In this document: in pieces, positions 9,035-16,351 of the stretch
Numbering within the stretch: the first letter of the stretch is position 1
How the letters are laid out: each line of letters starts with the position of its first letter
Source of the DNA: JACVRW01 sp963764665
Lineage (GTDB): Bacteria > Actinomycetota > Thermoleophilia > Solirubrobacterales > Thermoleophilaceae
Assembly: GCA_963764665.1 (NCBI GenBank)
Contig: CAVXTL010000001.1
Location: 46,316 to 110,315, forward strand
Length of the DNA: 64,000 bases
Reading direction: 5' to 3'
The notes under the pieces: generated by a model
The model's database searches: none
The model's input: the letters and a program-made list of their open reading frames with translations, nothing else
Told to the model about the DNA's origin: nothing
Translations under genes and position numbers: made by a program

Positions 9035-9426
9035 AGGCCACCGCCAGCCGCAGACACGGGTCGCTCAAGCACGATCTGAAGGTACGCACACACCGGCTGC
9101 TGGCCGACGAGCCGCGTGAGAACGGCGGGGACGACAGCGCGCCCAGCCCCCAGGAGCTGCTGGCGGCGAGCCTGGCGTCGTGCACCGCGATCACGATCGA
9201 GATGTACGCCGCGCGCAAGGGCTGGGATGTGGGCGAGATGGAGGTCGACGTGAACTACGAGCCGGCCCAGCGCGGCTCGCCCACCCGCTTCAGCATGGAC
9301 GTGAAGATGCCCAAGGAGCTTCCCGAGGAGCAGCGCGAGCGCCTGATGCAGATCGCCGCCAAGTGCCCGGTGCACCGCACGCTCGAGGGTGAAGTGATGT
9401 TCGACGAGCGCGTCACGCTCGTCTAG
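9031..9426 (+). CDS. OsmC family peroxiredoxin-like protein
   Basis: 131 residues, full length for an OsmC/Ohr-fold protein. Two redox cysteines are in the expected places: Cys51 in LAASLASCTAITIEMYA and Cys112 in AAKCPVHRTLEG. Members reduce organic hydroperoxides with thiol or lipoyl reductants. Whether this one is OsmC-like or a YhfA-like relative cannot be told. It overlaps the cobalamin adenosyltransferase gene by four bases. The coupling may link thiol redox chemistry to handling of reduced cobalamin, but that is only inference from position. Confidence 0.9.
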   Translation: MKATASRRHGSLKHDLKVRTHRLLADEPRENGGDDSAPSPQELLAASLASCTAITIEMYAARKGWDVGEMEVDVNYEPAQRGSPTRFSMDVKMPKELPEEQRERLMQIAAKCPVHRTLEGEVMFDERVTLV

Positions 9427-9431
9427 CGGCA

Positions 9432-10184
9432 CTACCGCCGGCGCTCCCACATCTCGATCGTGCCGAACCCGCGGTAGCCGAGCCGCTCGTAGACGGGCCG
9501 CCCCATCGCCGTGGCCTGAAGCGTGCTCACCTCGCCCCCGCGCGCCCGGCCGTCGGCCAGCGCGCGCCGCATCAGCCCGGCGGCCAGACCCTGCCCGCGC
9601 GCCTCGGGCACCGTGGCCACCCACCAGATGCTCGTGTCGCCGCCGTGGTCCTGGCTCACCGCGGACGCGGCGGCCCAGCCGTCGTGCCGGGCGATGTAGT
9701 TGAACCGCGGATCGGCGGGACCCTGGCCGAGGATCCGCCGGAAGGCATCGCCGGTCCCGTAGGCCAGGTCGTTGATCCGGCCGAGATCCTCGAGCACGGG
9801 ATTGGCGTCGGGCTCCGGGTCGTCGGGCCTGGGTCGCTCGACATCGGCGAGGTCCGCGATCATCGCGGTGGGCGTGGCGTCCAGGTGGTGGCCCGCGTCG
9901 GCCAGCGCGGCGCGTGCGCGCTCGTGGTGCTCGGGCACCCAGACGGTCCAGGCCCGGATGCCCGCCTCCTCGTATGCCGCGGCCAGGGCCGGCAGCGCGG
10001 CGGCCAGGGCGTCCTCGCTCTCGTAGAGCACGGAGTTCGGCAGCGAGCGCTCCGGCACCGCCGGGGTCACCCCGGCAAGCACACCGTCGAGCTCCAGGAT
10101 GCGCCCCGCCGACGCCGCGGGAACGGCGCTGAATGCCAGCCACATGCTCTCGTGCATGCGCTGCCACAGGGCCTGGTCCGACAT
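9432..10184 (-). CDS. GNAT family N-acetyltransferase
   Basis: 250 residues: an N-terminal half without clear motif and a C-terminal GNAT domain with the acetyl-CoA pyrophosphate loop ARGQGLAAGLMRRAL at about residues 190-205, followed by LQATAMGRPVYERLGYRGFG, the usual beta6-alpha4 end. The substrate is unknown. The start at 10184 (MSDQALWQR) is preferred to an in-frame ATG 33 bases upstream because that one would reach into the divergent Nudix gene and because a -10 box TATTAT lies 9 nt before 10184. Its start is only 20 bp from that of the divergent gene. Confidence 0.85.
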   Translation of the reverse strand: MSDQALWQRMHESMWLAFSAVPAASAGRILELDGVLAGVTPAVPERSLPNSVLYESEDALAAALPALAAAYEEAGIRAWTVWVPEHHERARAALADAGHHLDATPTAMIADLADVERPRPDDPEPDANPVLEDLGRINDLAYGTGDAFRRILGQGPADPRFNYIARHDGWAAASAVSQDHGGDTSIWWVATVPEARGQGLAAGLMRRALADGRARGGEVSTLQATAMGRPVYERLGYRGFGTIEMWERRR

Positions 10185-10204
10185 CCGGCGCGGATAATAG
10201 GCCG
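10185..10204. promoter_or_regulatory. 20-bp divergent intergenic gap with overlapping -10 boxes
   Basis: The sequence GGATAATAGG carries GATAAT on the plus strand (10193-10198, 6 nt before the GTG at 10205) and TATTAT on the minus strand (10194-10199, 9 nt before the ATG at 10184). Both transcripts would be leaderless, and one polymerase would block the other. The -35 region of each promoter would have to lie inside the opposite gene. Confidence 0.55.
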
Positions 10205-10771
10205 GTGGCCACGGCACCCTCGCTCCGGGAGCTGCTCCTCACGGCCGAGGAGGCCGCCCGGCTGGACGCTCCGGGGTCCACCGACGCCGCGGTGCTCGTG
10301 CCGCTGCTGGCCACACCCTCGGGGCTGGTGGCCGTGTTCACCGAGCGCCGCGAGGACATGCGCCGCCACGCCGGCGAGATCTCGTTCCCGGGCGGCCGCC
10401 AGGACGAGCCCGACGAGGATCTCCGCGAGACCGCGCTGAGGGAGGCCGAGGAGGAGATCGGCCTCGAGCGCGAGCGGGTGGAGCTGGTGGGTGCGCTACC
10501 GCCGGTCGGGACCTTCGTGACGGGCTACCGGGTGCACGCCTTCGTCGGCCTGGTGGCGGACGGGCCGGCCTGGCGCCCCCAGGCGACCGAGGTCGCGCGG
10601 GTGCTCGAGCTGAGCCTCGCCGACCTCGTGAGCGGCCACGAGATGAGGCGCCTGGTGCGCAAGGGCGTGCCGTTCAGGACGCCCACCTACACGGTGGACG
10701 GACACCTCGTGTGGGGAGCGACCGCACGAATCGTGCAGTCGCTCCTCGAACGCGTGGCGCCTTTGCTGTGA
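10205..10771 (+). CDS. Nudix hydrolase, CoA pyrophosphatase type
   Basis: 188 residues. The Nudix box is intact (GGRQDEPDED, then LRETALREAEEEIGL, about residues 60-85), with the metal-binding REAEEE core. Just before it is the motif that marks the CoA-pyrophosphatase subgroup (VFTERREDMRRHAGEISFPGG). Predicted reaction: hydrolysis of CoA or its oxidised derivatives to 3',5'-ADP and 4'-phosphopantetheine. GTG 10205 is taken as start because a -10 box ends six bases before it; no earlier start fits the 20-bp gap. Convergent with the rhodanese gene, one base between stops. Confidence 0.9.
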   Translation: MATAPSLRELLLTAEEAARLDAPGSTDAAVLVPLLATPSGLVAVFTERREDMRRHAGEISFPGGRQDEPDEDLRETALREAEEEIGLERERVELVGALPPVGTFVTGYRVHAFVGLVADGPAWRPQATEVARVLELSLADLVSGHEMRRLVRKGVPFRTPTYTVDGHLVWGATARIVQSLLERVAPLL

Positions 10772-10772
10772 G

Positions 10773-11615
10773 CTAGACGTCCTTCTCGATCGGGACGCCG
10801 ACCATGTTGCCCCACTCGGTCCAGGAGCCGTCGTAGTTCTTGACGTCGCCCTCGCCGAGCAGCTCGTGGAGCACGAACCAGGTGTGCGCCGAGCGCTCGC
10901 CGATCCGGCAATAGGCGATCACGGGCCCGTCGCCGATGACCCCCTTCGAGGTGTAGAGCTCGCGCAGCTCGTCGGCCGACTTGAAGGTGCCGTCCTCCTG
11001 CACCGACTGGGCCCATGGCACGGACGCCGCGCCCGGGATGTGACCGGAGCGCTGCGCGCCCTCCTGCTCGTAGCCCGCCATGGCGATCAGCTCGCCGGAG
11101 AACTCCTGCGGCGAGCGCACGTCCACGAGGCTGGTGCCCTTGTCGAGCGCCGCGGTCACCTCGTCACGGTACGCGCGGATCGACTGGTCGCCGTCGTTCG
11201 TGCTGAACGTCTGCGGCTCGTAGCTCGGGCGGTCGGCGGTGGTCGGCCGGCCCTCGGCGATCCACTTCTCGCGCGGGCCGTTCACCAGCTTCACGTTGTC
11301 GTGGCCGTAGTACTTCAGGTACCAGAAGGTGTAGGCGGCGAACCAATTGTTGCGGTCGCCGTAGAGCACGATTGTGTGGTCGTTCGAGATTCCGCGGCTA
11401 CCGAACAGCTCGCCGAACTCGGCCGGTCCGAGGAAGTCGCGCTTGACCTGATCCTGGAGGTCCTTCTTCCAGTCGAAGCCGATCGCGCCGGGGATGTGCG
11501 CCTCCGCGTAAAGGGCGGGGTTCTCGTCCACCTCGACGATCCGGATCGAGTCGTCGCTCAGGTGATCCTCGACCCACTGCGTGTCGACGAGAACGTCGTT
11601 GGCGTAGCCAGACAC
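10773..11615 (-). CDS. Sulfurtransferase with tandem rhodanese domains
   Basis: 280 residues, the usual size of a two-domain thiosulfate/3-mercaptopyruvate sulfurtransferase. The N-terminal rhodanese domain (VLVDTQWVEDHL to about residue 130) is structural. The C-terminal domain carries the active-site loop CRIGERS with the catalytic cysteine at about residue 236. The CRIGERS loop is typical of actinobacterial thiosulfate sulfurtransferases rather than the mercaptopyruvate type (CGSGVT), so thiosulfate is the likelier donor. The GTG start at 11615 has GGAGG 7 nt upstream. Cytoplasmic, no signal peptide. Confidence 0.93.
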   Translation of the reverse strand: MSGYANDVLVDTQWVEDHLSDDSIRIVEVDENPALYAEAHIPGAIGFDWKKDLQDQVKRDFLGPAEFGELFGSRGISNDHTIVLYGDRNNWFAAYTFWYLKYYGHDNVKLVNGPREKWIAEGRPTTADRPSYEPQTFSTNDGDQSIRAYRDEVTAALDKGTSLVDVRSPQEFSGELIAMAGYEQEGAQRSGHIPGAASVPWAQSVQEDGTFKSADELRELYTSKGVIGDGPVIAYCRIGERSAHTWFVLHELLGEGDVKNYDGSWTEWGNMVGVPIEKDV

Positions 11616-11683
11616 GAGCTTCCTCCATTTCCTTGTATTCGCCCAGGATTCAGGTATTTAGTGGTTCAGACTACTAGGCGGCG

Positions 11684-11689
11684 TATGCT
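11684..11689 (+). promoter_or_regulatory. Putative -10 box of a leaderless promoter
   Basis: TATGCT ends 6 nt before the GTG at 11696. The 80-bp gap to the divergent rhodanese gene has no Shine-Dalgarno sequence on this strand. Confidence 0.45.
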
Positions 11690-11695
11690 GCGGGC

Positions 11696-12304
11696 GTGGA
11701 CTTCGCGCCGCTGCGCCCGGTGCCCCTCATTCCGGCCGGCCCGGTCGATCCCGAGCGCGCTGTGGCCCAGGTCACAGCGCTCCTTCCGGACCTCGAGCAC
11801 ACGCACGCGCGGGCGCTCGCACTGGTCGTGCTGGTGGGCCACGACCGGCCGGCGGCCGCCGCCGAGCTGGAGCTTCCGGAGCAGGAGCTGGCTCGCGCCC
11901 TCGCCGTGGCGCGCACCGCCCTGCGGTGCTCGGTGCGCCCGCTCGAGGGCAGCGGCTGGTGCCGGCAGGCCGAGGCGCTCGTGTCGGACCGTCTCGACGG
12001 TTCCCTCGACGAGGCCGGCTCCGCCCGCCTCGACGTGCACCTGCGCAACTGCCCGCGCTGCGTCGAGCACGAGCGCCGGCTGATCCAGGGCCAGAACGGG
12101 CTCGTGGCCGCGTTCGGACGGGCTCCCGCGGACGCCGAGCCGGCGGAGCTGAGCCTGGTGCAGCCCGAGGAGCCCGCGGAGCCGGTGAGTCCCGATCCGC
12201 TGGCGAGCATCGTCGCCGTGGGAGCGGGCGCCCTGATCGTGATGGCGTCGCTGCTCGTGATCGCCGCGATCGTGTTCGCGCTCGTGGCGCTGCTCGGCAT
12301 CTAG
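11696..12304 (+). CDS. Membrane-anchored zinc-finger anti-sigma-like protein
   Basis: 202 residues. The middle holds the zinc-binding anti-sigma signature, with RLDGSLDEAGSARLDVHLRN running into CPRC (His-x3-Cys-x2-Cys). A single transmembrane helix follows near the C-terminus (SIVAVGAGALIVMASLLVIA). The first 80 residues (DPERAVAQVTALLPDLEHTH, then ALALVVLVGHDRPAAAAELE) resemble a helical sigma-region-4-like segment, which would make it a fused or degenerate regulator. No ECF sigma gene lies next to it, so its partner is elsewhere or missing. Leaderless promoter predicted. It overlaps the convergent Rossmann gene by four bases. Confidence 0.7.
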   Translation: MDFAPLRPVPLIPAGPVDPERAVAQVTALLPDLEHTHARALALVVLVGHDRPAAAAELELPEQELARALAVARTALRCSVRPLEGSGWCRQAEALVSDRLDGSLDEAGSARLDVHLRNCPRCVEHERRLIQGQNGLVAAFGRAPADAEPAELSLVQPEEPAEPVSPDPLASIVAVGAGALIVMASLLVIAAIVFALVALLGI

Positions 12305-12783
12305 CCGAGCACCTCTCCCACCGCCCCCGTCATCGCCGCGAGCCATGCCTCGTGCCGGCCGGGATCCTCGGTCACGGCCACGGCCGGGAGGCGCCAGCGC
12401 GCGCCCGCCTCGGCCACCAGCGACCTTCCCTCCGCGAGCAGTCCGTCGGCCACGGTTCCCGCCGCCTCGTACACGAGGCCGCGGACCGGGGTGTCCACGA
12501 TGTGGGCGAGCAGCGTCTCCAGTCGCACGCCGTGGAGGTTCGGCGCCGACGGCCCCGTGGCGCTCCCGAGCAGCCAGCAGACCACCGACACGCCCGCCAG
12601 GTGCGGCACCAGCGTGGCCAGCCGGTCCGGATCGGCCACGGCGGGCTCCACCCCCACCGCGGTGAGCTCCTCGGCTACGGCGGGGTTCCGGGTCGTGCCA
12701 CGCACCGCCAGCCCCTGCTCGATCAGCGAGGCCGCCAGCGTCCGGCCGCGGCAGCCACAGCCAACGATCAGCACGCGCGCCAT
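12301..12783 (-). CDS. Short NAD(P)-binding Rossmann protein
   Basis: 160 residues starting RVLIVGCGCRGRTLAASLIE, a glycine-rich dinucleotide-binding loop (GxGxxG), with TTRNP after the second strand as in NADP-preferring epimerase/dehydratase-like proteins. The rest is short for a catalytic epimerase and shows no YxxxK motif, so it may be a binding or regulatory protein. The ATG at 12783 has a GGGGAGGG run just upstream and follows the small membrane protein gene by 13 bp, so the two form an operon. Confidence 0.7.
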   Translation of the reverse strand: MARVLIVGCGCRGRTLAASLIEQGLAVRGTTRNPAVAEELTAVGVEPAVADPDRLATLVPHLAGVSVVCWLLGSATGPSAPNLHGVRLETLLAHIVDTPVRGLVYEAAGTVADGLLAEGRSLVAEAGARWRLPAVAVTEDPGRHEAWLAAMTGAVGEVLG

Positions 12784-12796
12784 GGCCCTCCCCTGC

Positions 12797-13090
12797 TCAG
12801 CCTTCGGGGCGCCGGCGCAGCTCGTCGCGCCAGCGCTGGTCCTCGGCCACCCGCTCCTGGATGTCCTCCTCCGTGAGCTCAGGCCGTCCCGTGGCCCGCC
12901 GCCGGGCGTTCTGAGCCTCGAGCATCTGGTCCACGTCGTCCAGCTCGAGCTCCGCCTCCAGCTCGGGCGAGCGCGTGGGACGCCAGTCCACCTGCTCGGC
13001 GCCCGAGCCCGGATACCAGCGGCCGAGCGCGTAGAAGATGCCACCGGCCACCACCAGGGCGAACACCACGAACACTCCGAACTCGTCCAC
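12797..13090 (-). CDS. Small membrane protein, one N-terminal helix
   Basis: 97 residues. The N-terminal helix (FGVFVVFALVVAGGIFYALG) anchors it. The rest is acidic and helical (ELEAELELDDVDQMLEAQN) and likely cytoplasmic, ending in a basic stretch. No family recognised. The GTG at 13090 is supported by TAGACT ending 6 nt upstream. It is the first gene of a probable two-gene unit with the Rossmann protein. Confidence 0.65.
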   Translation of the reverse strand: MDEFGVFVVFALVVAGGIFYALGRWYPGSGAEQVDWRPTRSPELEAELELDDVDQMLEAQNARRRATGRPELTEEDIQERVAEDQRWRDELRRRPEG

Positions 13091-13096
13091 CGAACG

Positions 13097-13102
13097 AGTC
13101 TA
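13097..13102 (-). promoter_or_regulatory. Putative -10 box of a leaderless promoter
   Basis: TAGACT on the minus strand ends 6 nt before the GTG at 13090. It sits in the 32-bp gap after the PhoX stop. Confidence 0.45.
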
Positions 13103-13122
13103 CGCCCGCCCCGCGGGCGGGG

Positions 13123-14295
13123 TCAGAGCCAGCGGGTGCGGAAGGGGCCGGTCACCTCGAAGATGGCGCCGGTGCCGTCGAAGCGCTGCGAGGAGAAGTA
13201 GAGCCTGCGCCCGCGCGGGTCGAACACCACTCCGCATAGCTCGGAGGTGGTGTGGTGCGGCCCGCTGCAGGTGAGGAAGCGAGCGATCCGGCGCCCTGGA
13301 GTGATCAGGACGATGTCGAGGACGCCGGTGCCGTTGTCCTCGCAGACGTAGAGGTCGCCGGAGCGCGCCACGGTGATGTTGTCGACCCCGAACAGCGGCG
13401 GGTCGGTCAGGGTGGCGGCATCGTAGATCACCTCGATCCGCCTCCAGCGCGTGTCGTAGGCGTGGACCCTGTTGTCCGCGGTGGTGGCCACGTACACGAT
13501 CCCGCTGTCGAACCAGATGCCCTCGCCGCGTGCGAACCGGGTGCTCCCGGGAACCTGCTGGCGCGTGGGCGTGGTGGCCGCGGACGGGTCGGGCACCTGA
13601 GTCCACGTGACCAATCCGTTCGGCGCGACCGTGGCGATCTCGAGCTTCCCGGCCGACAGATTCGGCCAGCGTGTGGGCGTGAACCGGTAGAAGCCGCCGT
13701 CGCCGACGTCCTCGGTGAGGTAGACGCGCTTCCCGCGTGGGTCCACCGCGGCGGCCTCGTGCTTGAACACGCCCATCGCCGGGCGCGCCACCGCGGGCCG
13801 GTGGCCGTGGGGATCGCACTCCCACACCTGACCGCGATCGACCTCCTCGCAGGAGAGCCAGGTGCCCCACGGGGTCCCCCCGCCGGAGCAGTTGATGTTC
13901 GTGTTGGCGAGGATCCGGTACGCGGACTTGATCCTGCCGTTGCAGTCGAAGCGGATCGCGCCCGCGCCGCCGCCGATGAAGGCCGGCGCCTCGCAGTTGG
14001 ACACGAGGATCCAGCCGCCGTCGCGTGTGGGGTAGGTGGCCTGGCCGTCGGGGAAGAGGTGCCACGGATAGGTGGTGCCGGTCACCGGCTGCTGCGCTCG
14101 CGCGATGAGTCGGGAGCGGAAGCCGCTGGGCAGGCTCAGACCGTTCGCGTCCGGTGTGCCCAGCGGCCCGTACGGACCGGGGCCGGGGCGAACCGTCGCG
14201 GCGAGCGCCTCGCGCCAGAACTCGCCACCGAGGGCAACCGTGCCGGCGGTGGCCACGCCCGTCTGGATGAACTCACGCCGTCGCTGCACATGCAT
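13123..14295 (-). CDS. PhoX-type (DUF839) phosphatase, Tat-exported
   Basis: 390 residues. The N-terminus has a twin-arginine signal (RRREFIQTGVATAG then ALA), so it is exported folded. The body matches the PhoX/DUF839 beta-propeller: WHLFPDGQATYP, GGWILVSNCEAP, WGTWLSCEE, VFKHEAAAVDP, RVYLTEDVGDGGFYRF, DNITV and YVCEDNGTG. Known PhoX enzymes are Ca/Fe-dependent alkaline phosphatases. This protein is shorter than classical PhoX, so exact activity is unproven. Of the starts, ATG 14295 keeps the full Tat signal; GTG two codons later is also possible. Divergent from the acyl-CoA dehydrogenase gene. Confidence 0.88.
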   Translation of the reverse strand: MHVQRRREFIQTGVATAGTVALGGEFWREALAATVRPGPGPYGPLGTPDANGLSLPSGFRSRLIARAQQPVTGTTYPWHLFPDGQATYPTRDGGWILVSNCEAPAFIGGGAGAIRFDCNGRIKSAYRILANTNINCSGGGTPWGTWLSCEEVDRGQVWECDPHGHRPAVARPAMGVFKHEAAAVDPRGKRVYLTEDVGDGGFYRFTPTRWPNLSAGKLEIATVAPNGLVTWTQVPDPSAATTPTRQQVPGSTRFARGEGIWFDSGIVYVATTADNRVHAYDTRWRRIEVIYDAATLTDPPLFGVDNITVARSGDLYVCEDNGTGVLDIVLITPGRRIARFLTCSGPHHTTSELCGVVFDPRGRRLYFSSQRFDGTGAIFEVTGPFRTRWL

Positions 14296-14338
14296 CTTCT
14301 ACACGAAATTCACAAGTCGCTCGACCGTAGTCGCGGAA

Positions 14339-14359
14339 GCAGCCGGCTCGGCCGGCTGC
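14339..14359. repeat. 9-bp perfect inverted repeat in a divergent promoter region
   Basis: GCAGCCGGC, TCG, GCCGGCTGC. It lies in the 131-bp gap between the PhoX and acyl-CoA dehydrogenase starts. Both genes are transcribed away from it, so it is not a terminator of either. An operator for a dimeric regulator is the simplest reading. Confidence 0.4.
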
Positions 14360-14426
14360 GCACCGACGCTTCTCCACTCCGATCCGTAACAATCCGCGCG
14401 CTGTAGCCACGACCACCGGGAGACCC

Positions 14427-15584
14427 TTGATCGACTTCGAGCTGACCGACGAGCAGCGCCTGATCCGCGAGACGGCACGCGACTTCACGGACAACGAGAT
14501 CGTTCCTCGCGCGCGCGAGAACGACCGCAACGAGCACTTCGACACCGAGCTCGTGCAGAAGATCGCGGACATCGGCTTCCTCGGCGCGATCGTGCCCGAG
14601 GAGTACGGCGGGCGTGGCGTGGACTACCGCACGTACGGGCTGATCGTGGAGGAGGTGGGCCGCGGCGACTCGGCAATGCGCACCGTGGTCTCGGTGGTGA
14701 CCTCGCTGGTGTGCTCGTCGATCGTGCGCTGGGGTACCGAGGAGCAGAAAAAGGAGTGGCTGCCGAGGCTCTGCTCCGGCGAGGCGCTCGGGTGCTTCGG
14801 CCTCACCGAGCCCGACACCGGCTCGGACGCCTCCAACCTGAAGACGCGCGCCGAGAAGATCGACGGCGGCTGGCGCATCAACGGCGGGAAGATGTGGATC
14901 TCGCTCGGCAACTACGCGAAGCTCGCGATGATCTTCGCCCAGACCGATCCCGAGAAGAAGCACCGCGGTCTGGCCTGCTTCCTCGTGCCCACCGACTCGG
15001 AAGGCTTCTCCTCCCAGGAGATCCACGGCAAGCTCGGACTGCGCGGCTCGGACACCGCCGAGCTCGCCCTCGACGGCATCGAGGTGCCGGATAACGCCCT
15101 GATGGGCGAGGTGGGCGACGGCTTCAAGATCGCGATGTCGGCACTCGACTCGGGGCGCTTCAGCGTGGCCGCCGGCTGTGTGGGCATCTGCAAGGGAAGC
15201 CTCGACGCGTCCGTGGCCTACGCGAAGGAGCGCAAGCAGTTCGACCGCCCGATCGCCTCCTTCCAGCTCGTGCAGGAGATGATCGCCGACATCGTGGTCC
15301 AGACCGAGGCGGCGCGCGGCCTCGTGTGGCGCGCCGGCTGGCTCAAGGACACCGGCCAGCCGAACACCACCGAGACGTCGATCGCCAAGCTCTACGCCAC
15401 CGAGGCGGCGGTCAACTGCGCCAACCAGGCGATCCAGGTGCACGGTGGCTCGGGGTACGTGGACGACTACCCGGTGGAGCGCTATCTCCGCGACGCGCGT
15501 GTGACCACCCTCTACGAGGGCACGTCGCAGATCCAGAAGCTCATCATCGCCCGGTCGGTCACGGGCGTGAACGCGATGGTCTGA
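14427..15584 (+). CDS. Acyl-CoA dehydrogenase
   Basis: 385 residues, full length. It oxidises acyl-CoA to trans-2-enoyl-CoA with FAD, passing electrons to ETF. Family signatures: CFGLTEPDTGSDASNLKTRA near residue 130, QIHG-type QVHGGSGYVDDYPVERYLRD near 340, and the catalytic base Glu in TTLYEGTSQIQKL near 365, as in short/medium-chain and glutaryl-like members. The closest subgroup cannot be told. The start is TTG at 14427, preceded by GGGAG. First gene of a tightly packed operon: its stop overlaps the next ATG by one base. Confidence 0.95.
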   Translation: MIDFELTDEQRLIRETARDFTDNEIVPRARENDRNEHFDTELVQKIADIGFLGAIVPEEYGGRGVDYRTYGLIVEEVGRGDSAMRTVVSVVTSLVCSSIVRWGTEEQKKEWLPRLCSGEALGCFGLTEPDTGSDASNLKTRAEKIDGGWRINGGKMWISLGNYAKLAMIFAQTDPEKKHRGLACFLVPTDSEGFSSQEIHGKLGLRGSDTAELALDGIEVPDNALMGEVGDGFKIAMSALDSGRFSVAAGCVGICKGSLDASVAYAKERKQFDRPIASFQLVQEMIADIVVQTEAARGLVWRAGWLKDTGQPNTTETSIAKLYATEAAVNCANQAIQVHGGSGYVDDYPVERYLRDARVTTLYEGTSQIQKLIIARSVTGVNAMV

Positions 15585-16351
15585 TGGCCACCATCCTCAC
15601 CGAGACCCAGGGCGCCGTCGGGCTCGCGACGCTCAACCGGCCCGATGCGCGCAACGCGCTGTCGCCCGAGCTGATGGAAGAGCTGGCGGCGGCGCTCGAG
15701 GGCTGGGACGCCGACCCCGAGGTGCGCTGCATCGTGATCGCGGGCAGCGACGAATGGTTCGCAGCGGGCGCGGACATCAGGAACATGGCCGAGCGTGACT
15801 TCCAGGACATGCTCGAGGCGCCGTCCGCCGCGTTCTGGCCACGGCTCGCGGCCATCCGCACGCCGCTGATCGCCGCGGTGTCGGGGTACGCGCTCGGCGG
15901 CGGCTGCGAGCTGGCGCTGGCCTGCGACATGATCGTGGCGTCCGACAGGGCCGAGCTCGGCCAGCCCGAGATCCTCCTCGGGATCATCCCCGGCGGCGGC
16001 GGAACGCAGCGCCTGGCCCGGGCGATCGGCAAGCAGCGCGCGATGGAGCTGGTGCTCACGGGCCGGCGGATCTCCGCCCTCGAGGGCTACGAGATGGGCC
16101 TCGTGAACAAGGTCTCGAAGTCGAAGGAGTGGCTCACGGACGCGCTCGAGCTGGCGGCCGTGGTGGCGCGGCGGCCGCCGATCGCCGCCCGGCTGGCCAA
16201 GCAGGCGGTGCTGGCCGCGGACGAGACCACCCTCGGCGCGGGGCTGGCGCACGAGCGCCGCCTGTTCGAGCTGGCCATGGCCACCGAGGACCGGCGCGAG
16301 GGCATGAGGGCGTTCCTCGAGAAGCGCAAGCCGGAGTTCCGCGGCCGGTGA
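15584..16351 (+). CDS. Enoyl-CoA hydratase/isomerase
   Basis: 255 residues, crotonase fold. It hydrates trans-2-enoyl-CoA to 3-hydroxyacyl-CoA. The CoA-binding and oxyanion-hole segments are clear (FAAGADIRNM and SGYALGGGCELALACDM). The catalytic glutamates are expected in the second segment and in GQPEILLGIIPGGGGTQRL. Both glutamates of a true hydratase appear present. It starts one base inside the stop of the acyl-CoA dehydrogenase gene (TGATG) and ends four bases into the hydroxyacyl-CoA dehydrogenase gene, so all three are coupled. Confidence 0.94.
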   Translation: MATILTETQGAVGLATLNRPDARNALSPELMEELAAALEGWDADPEVRCIVIAGSDEWFAAGADIRNMAERDFQDMLEAPSAAFWPRLAAIRTPLIAAVSGYALGGGCELALACDMIVASDRAELGQPEILLGIIPGGGGTQRLARAIGKQRAMELVLTGRRISALEGYEMGLVNKVSKSKEWLTDALELAAVVARRPPIAARLAKQAVLAADETTLGAGLAHERRLFELAMATEDRREGMRAFLEKRKPEFRGR

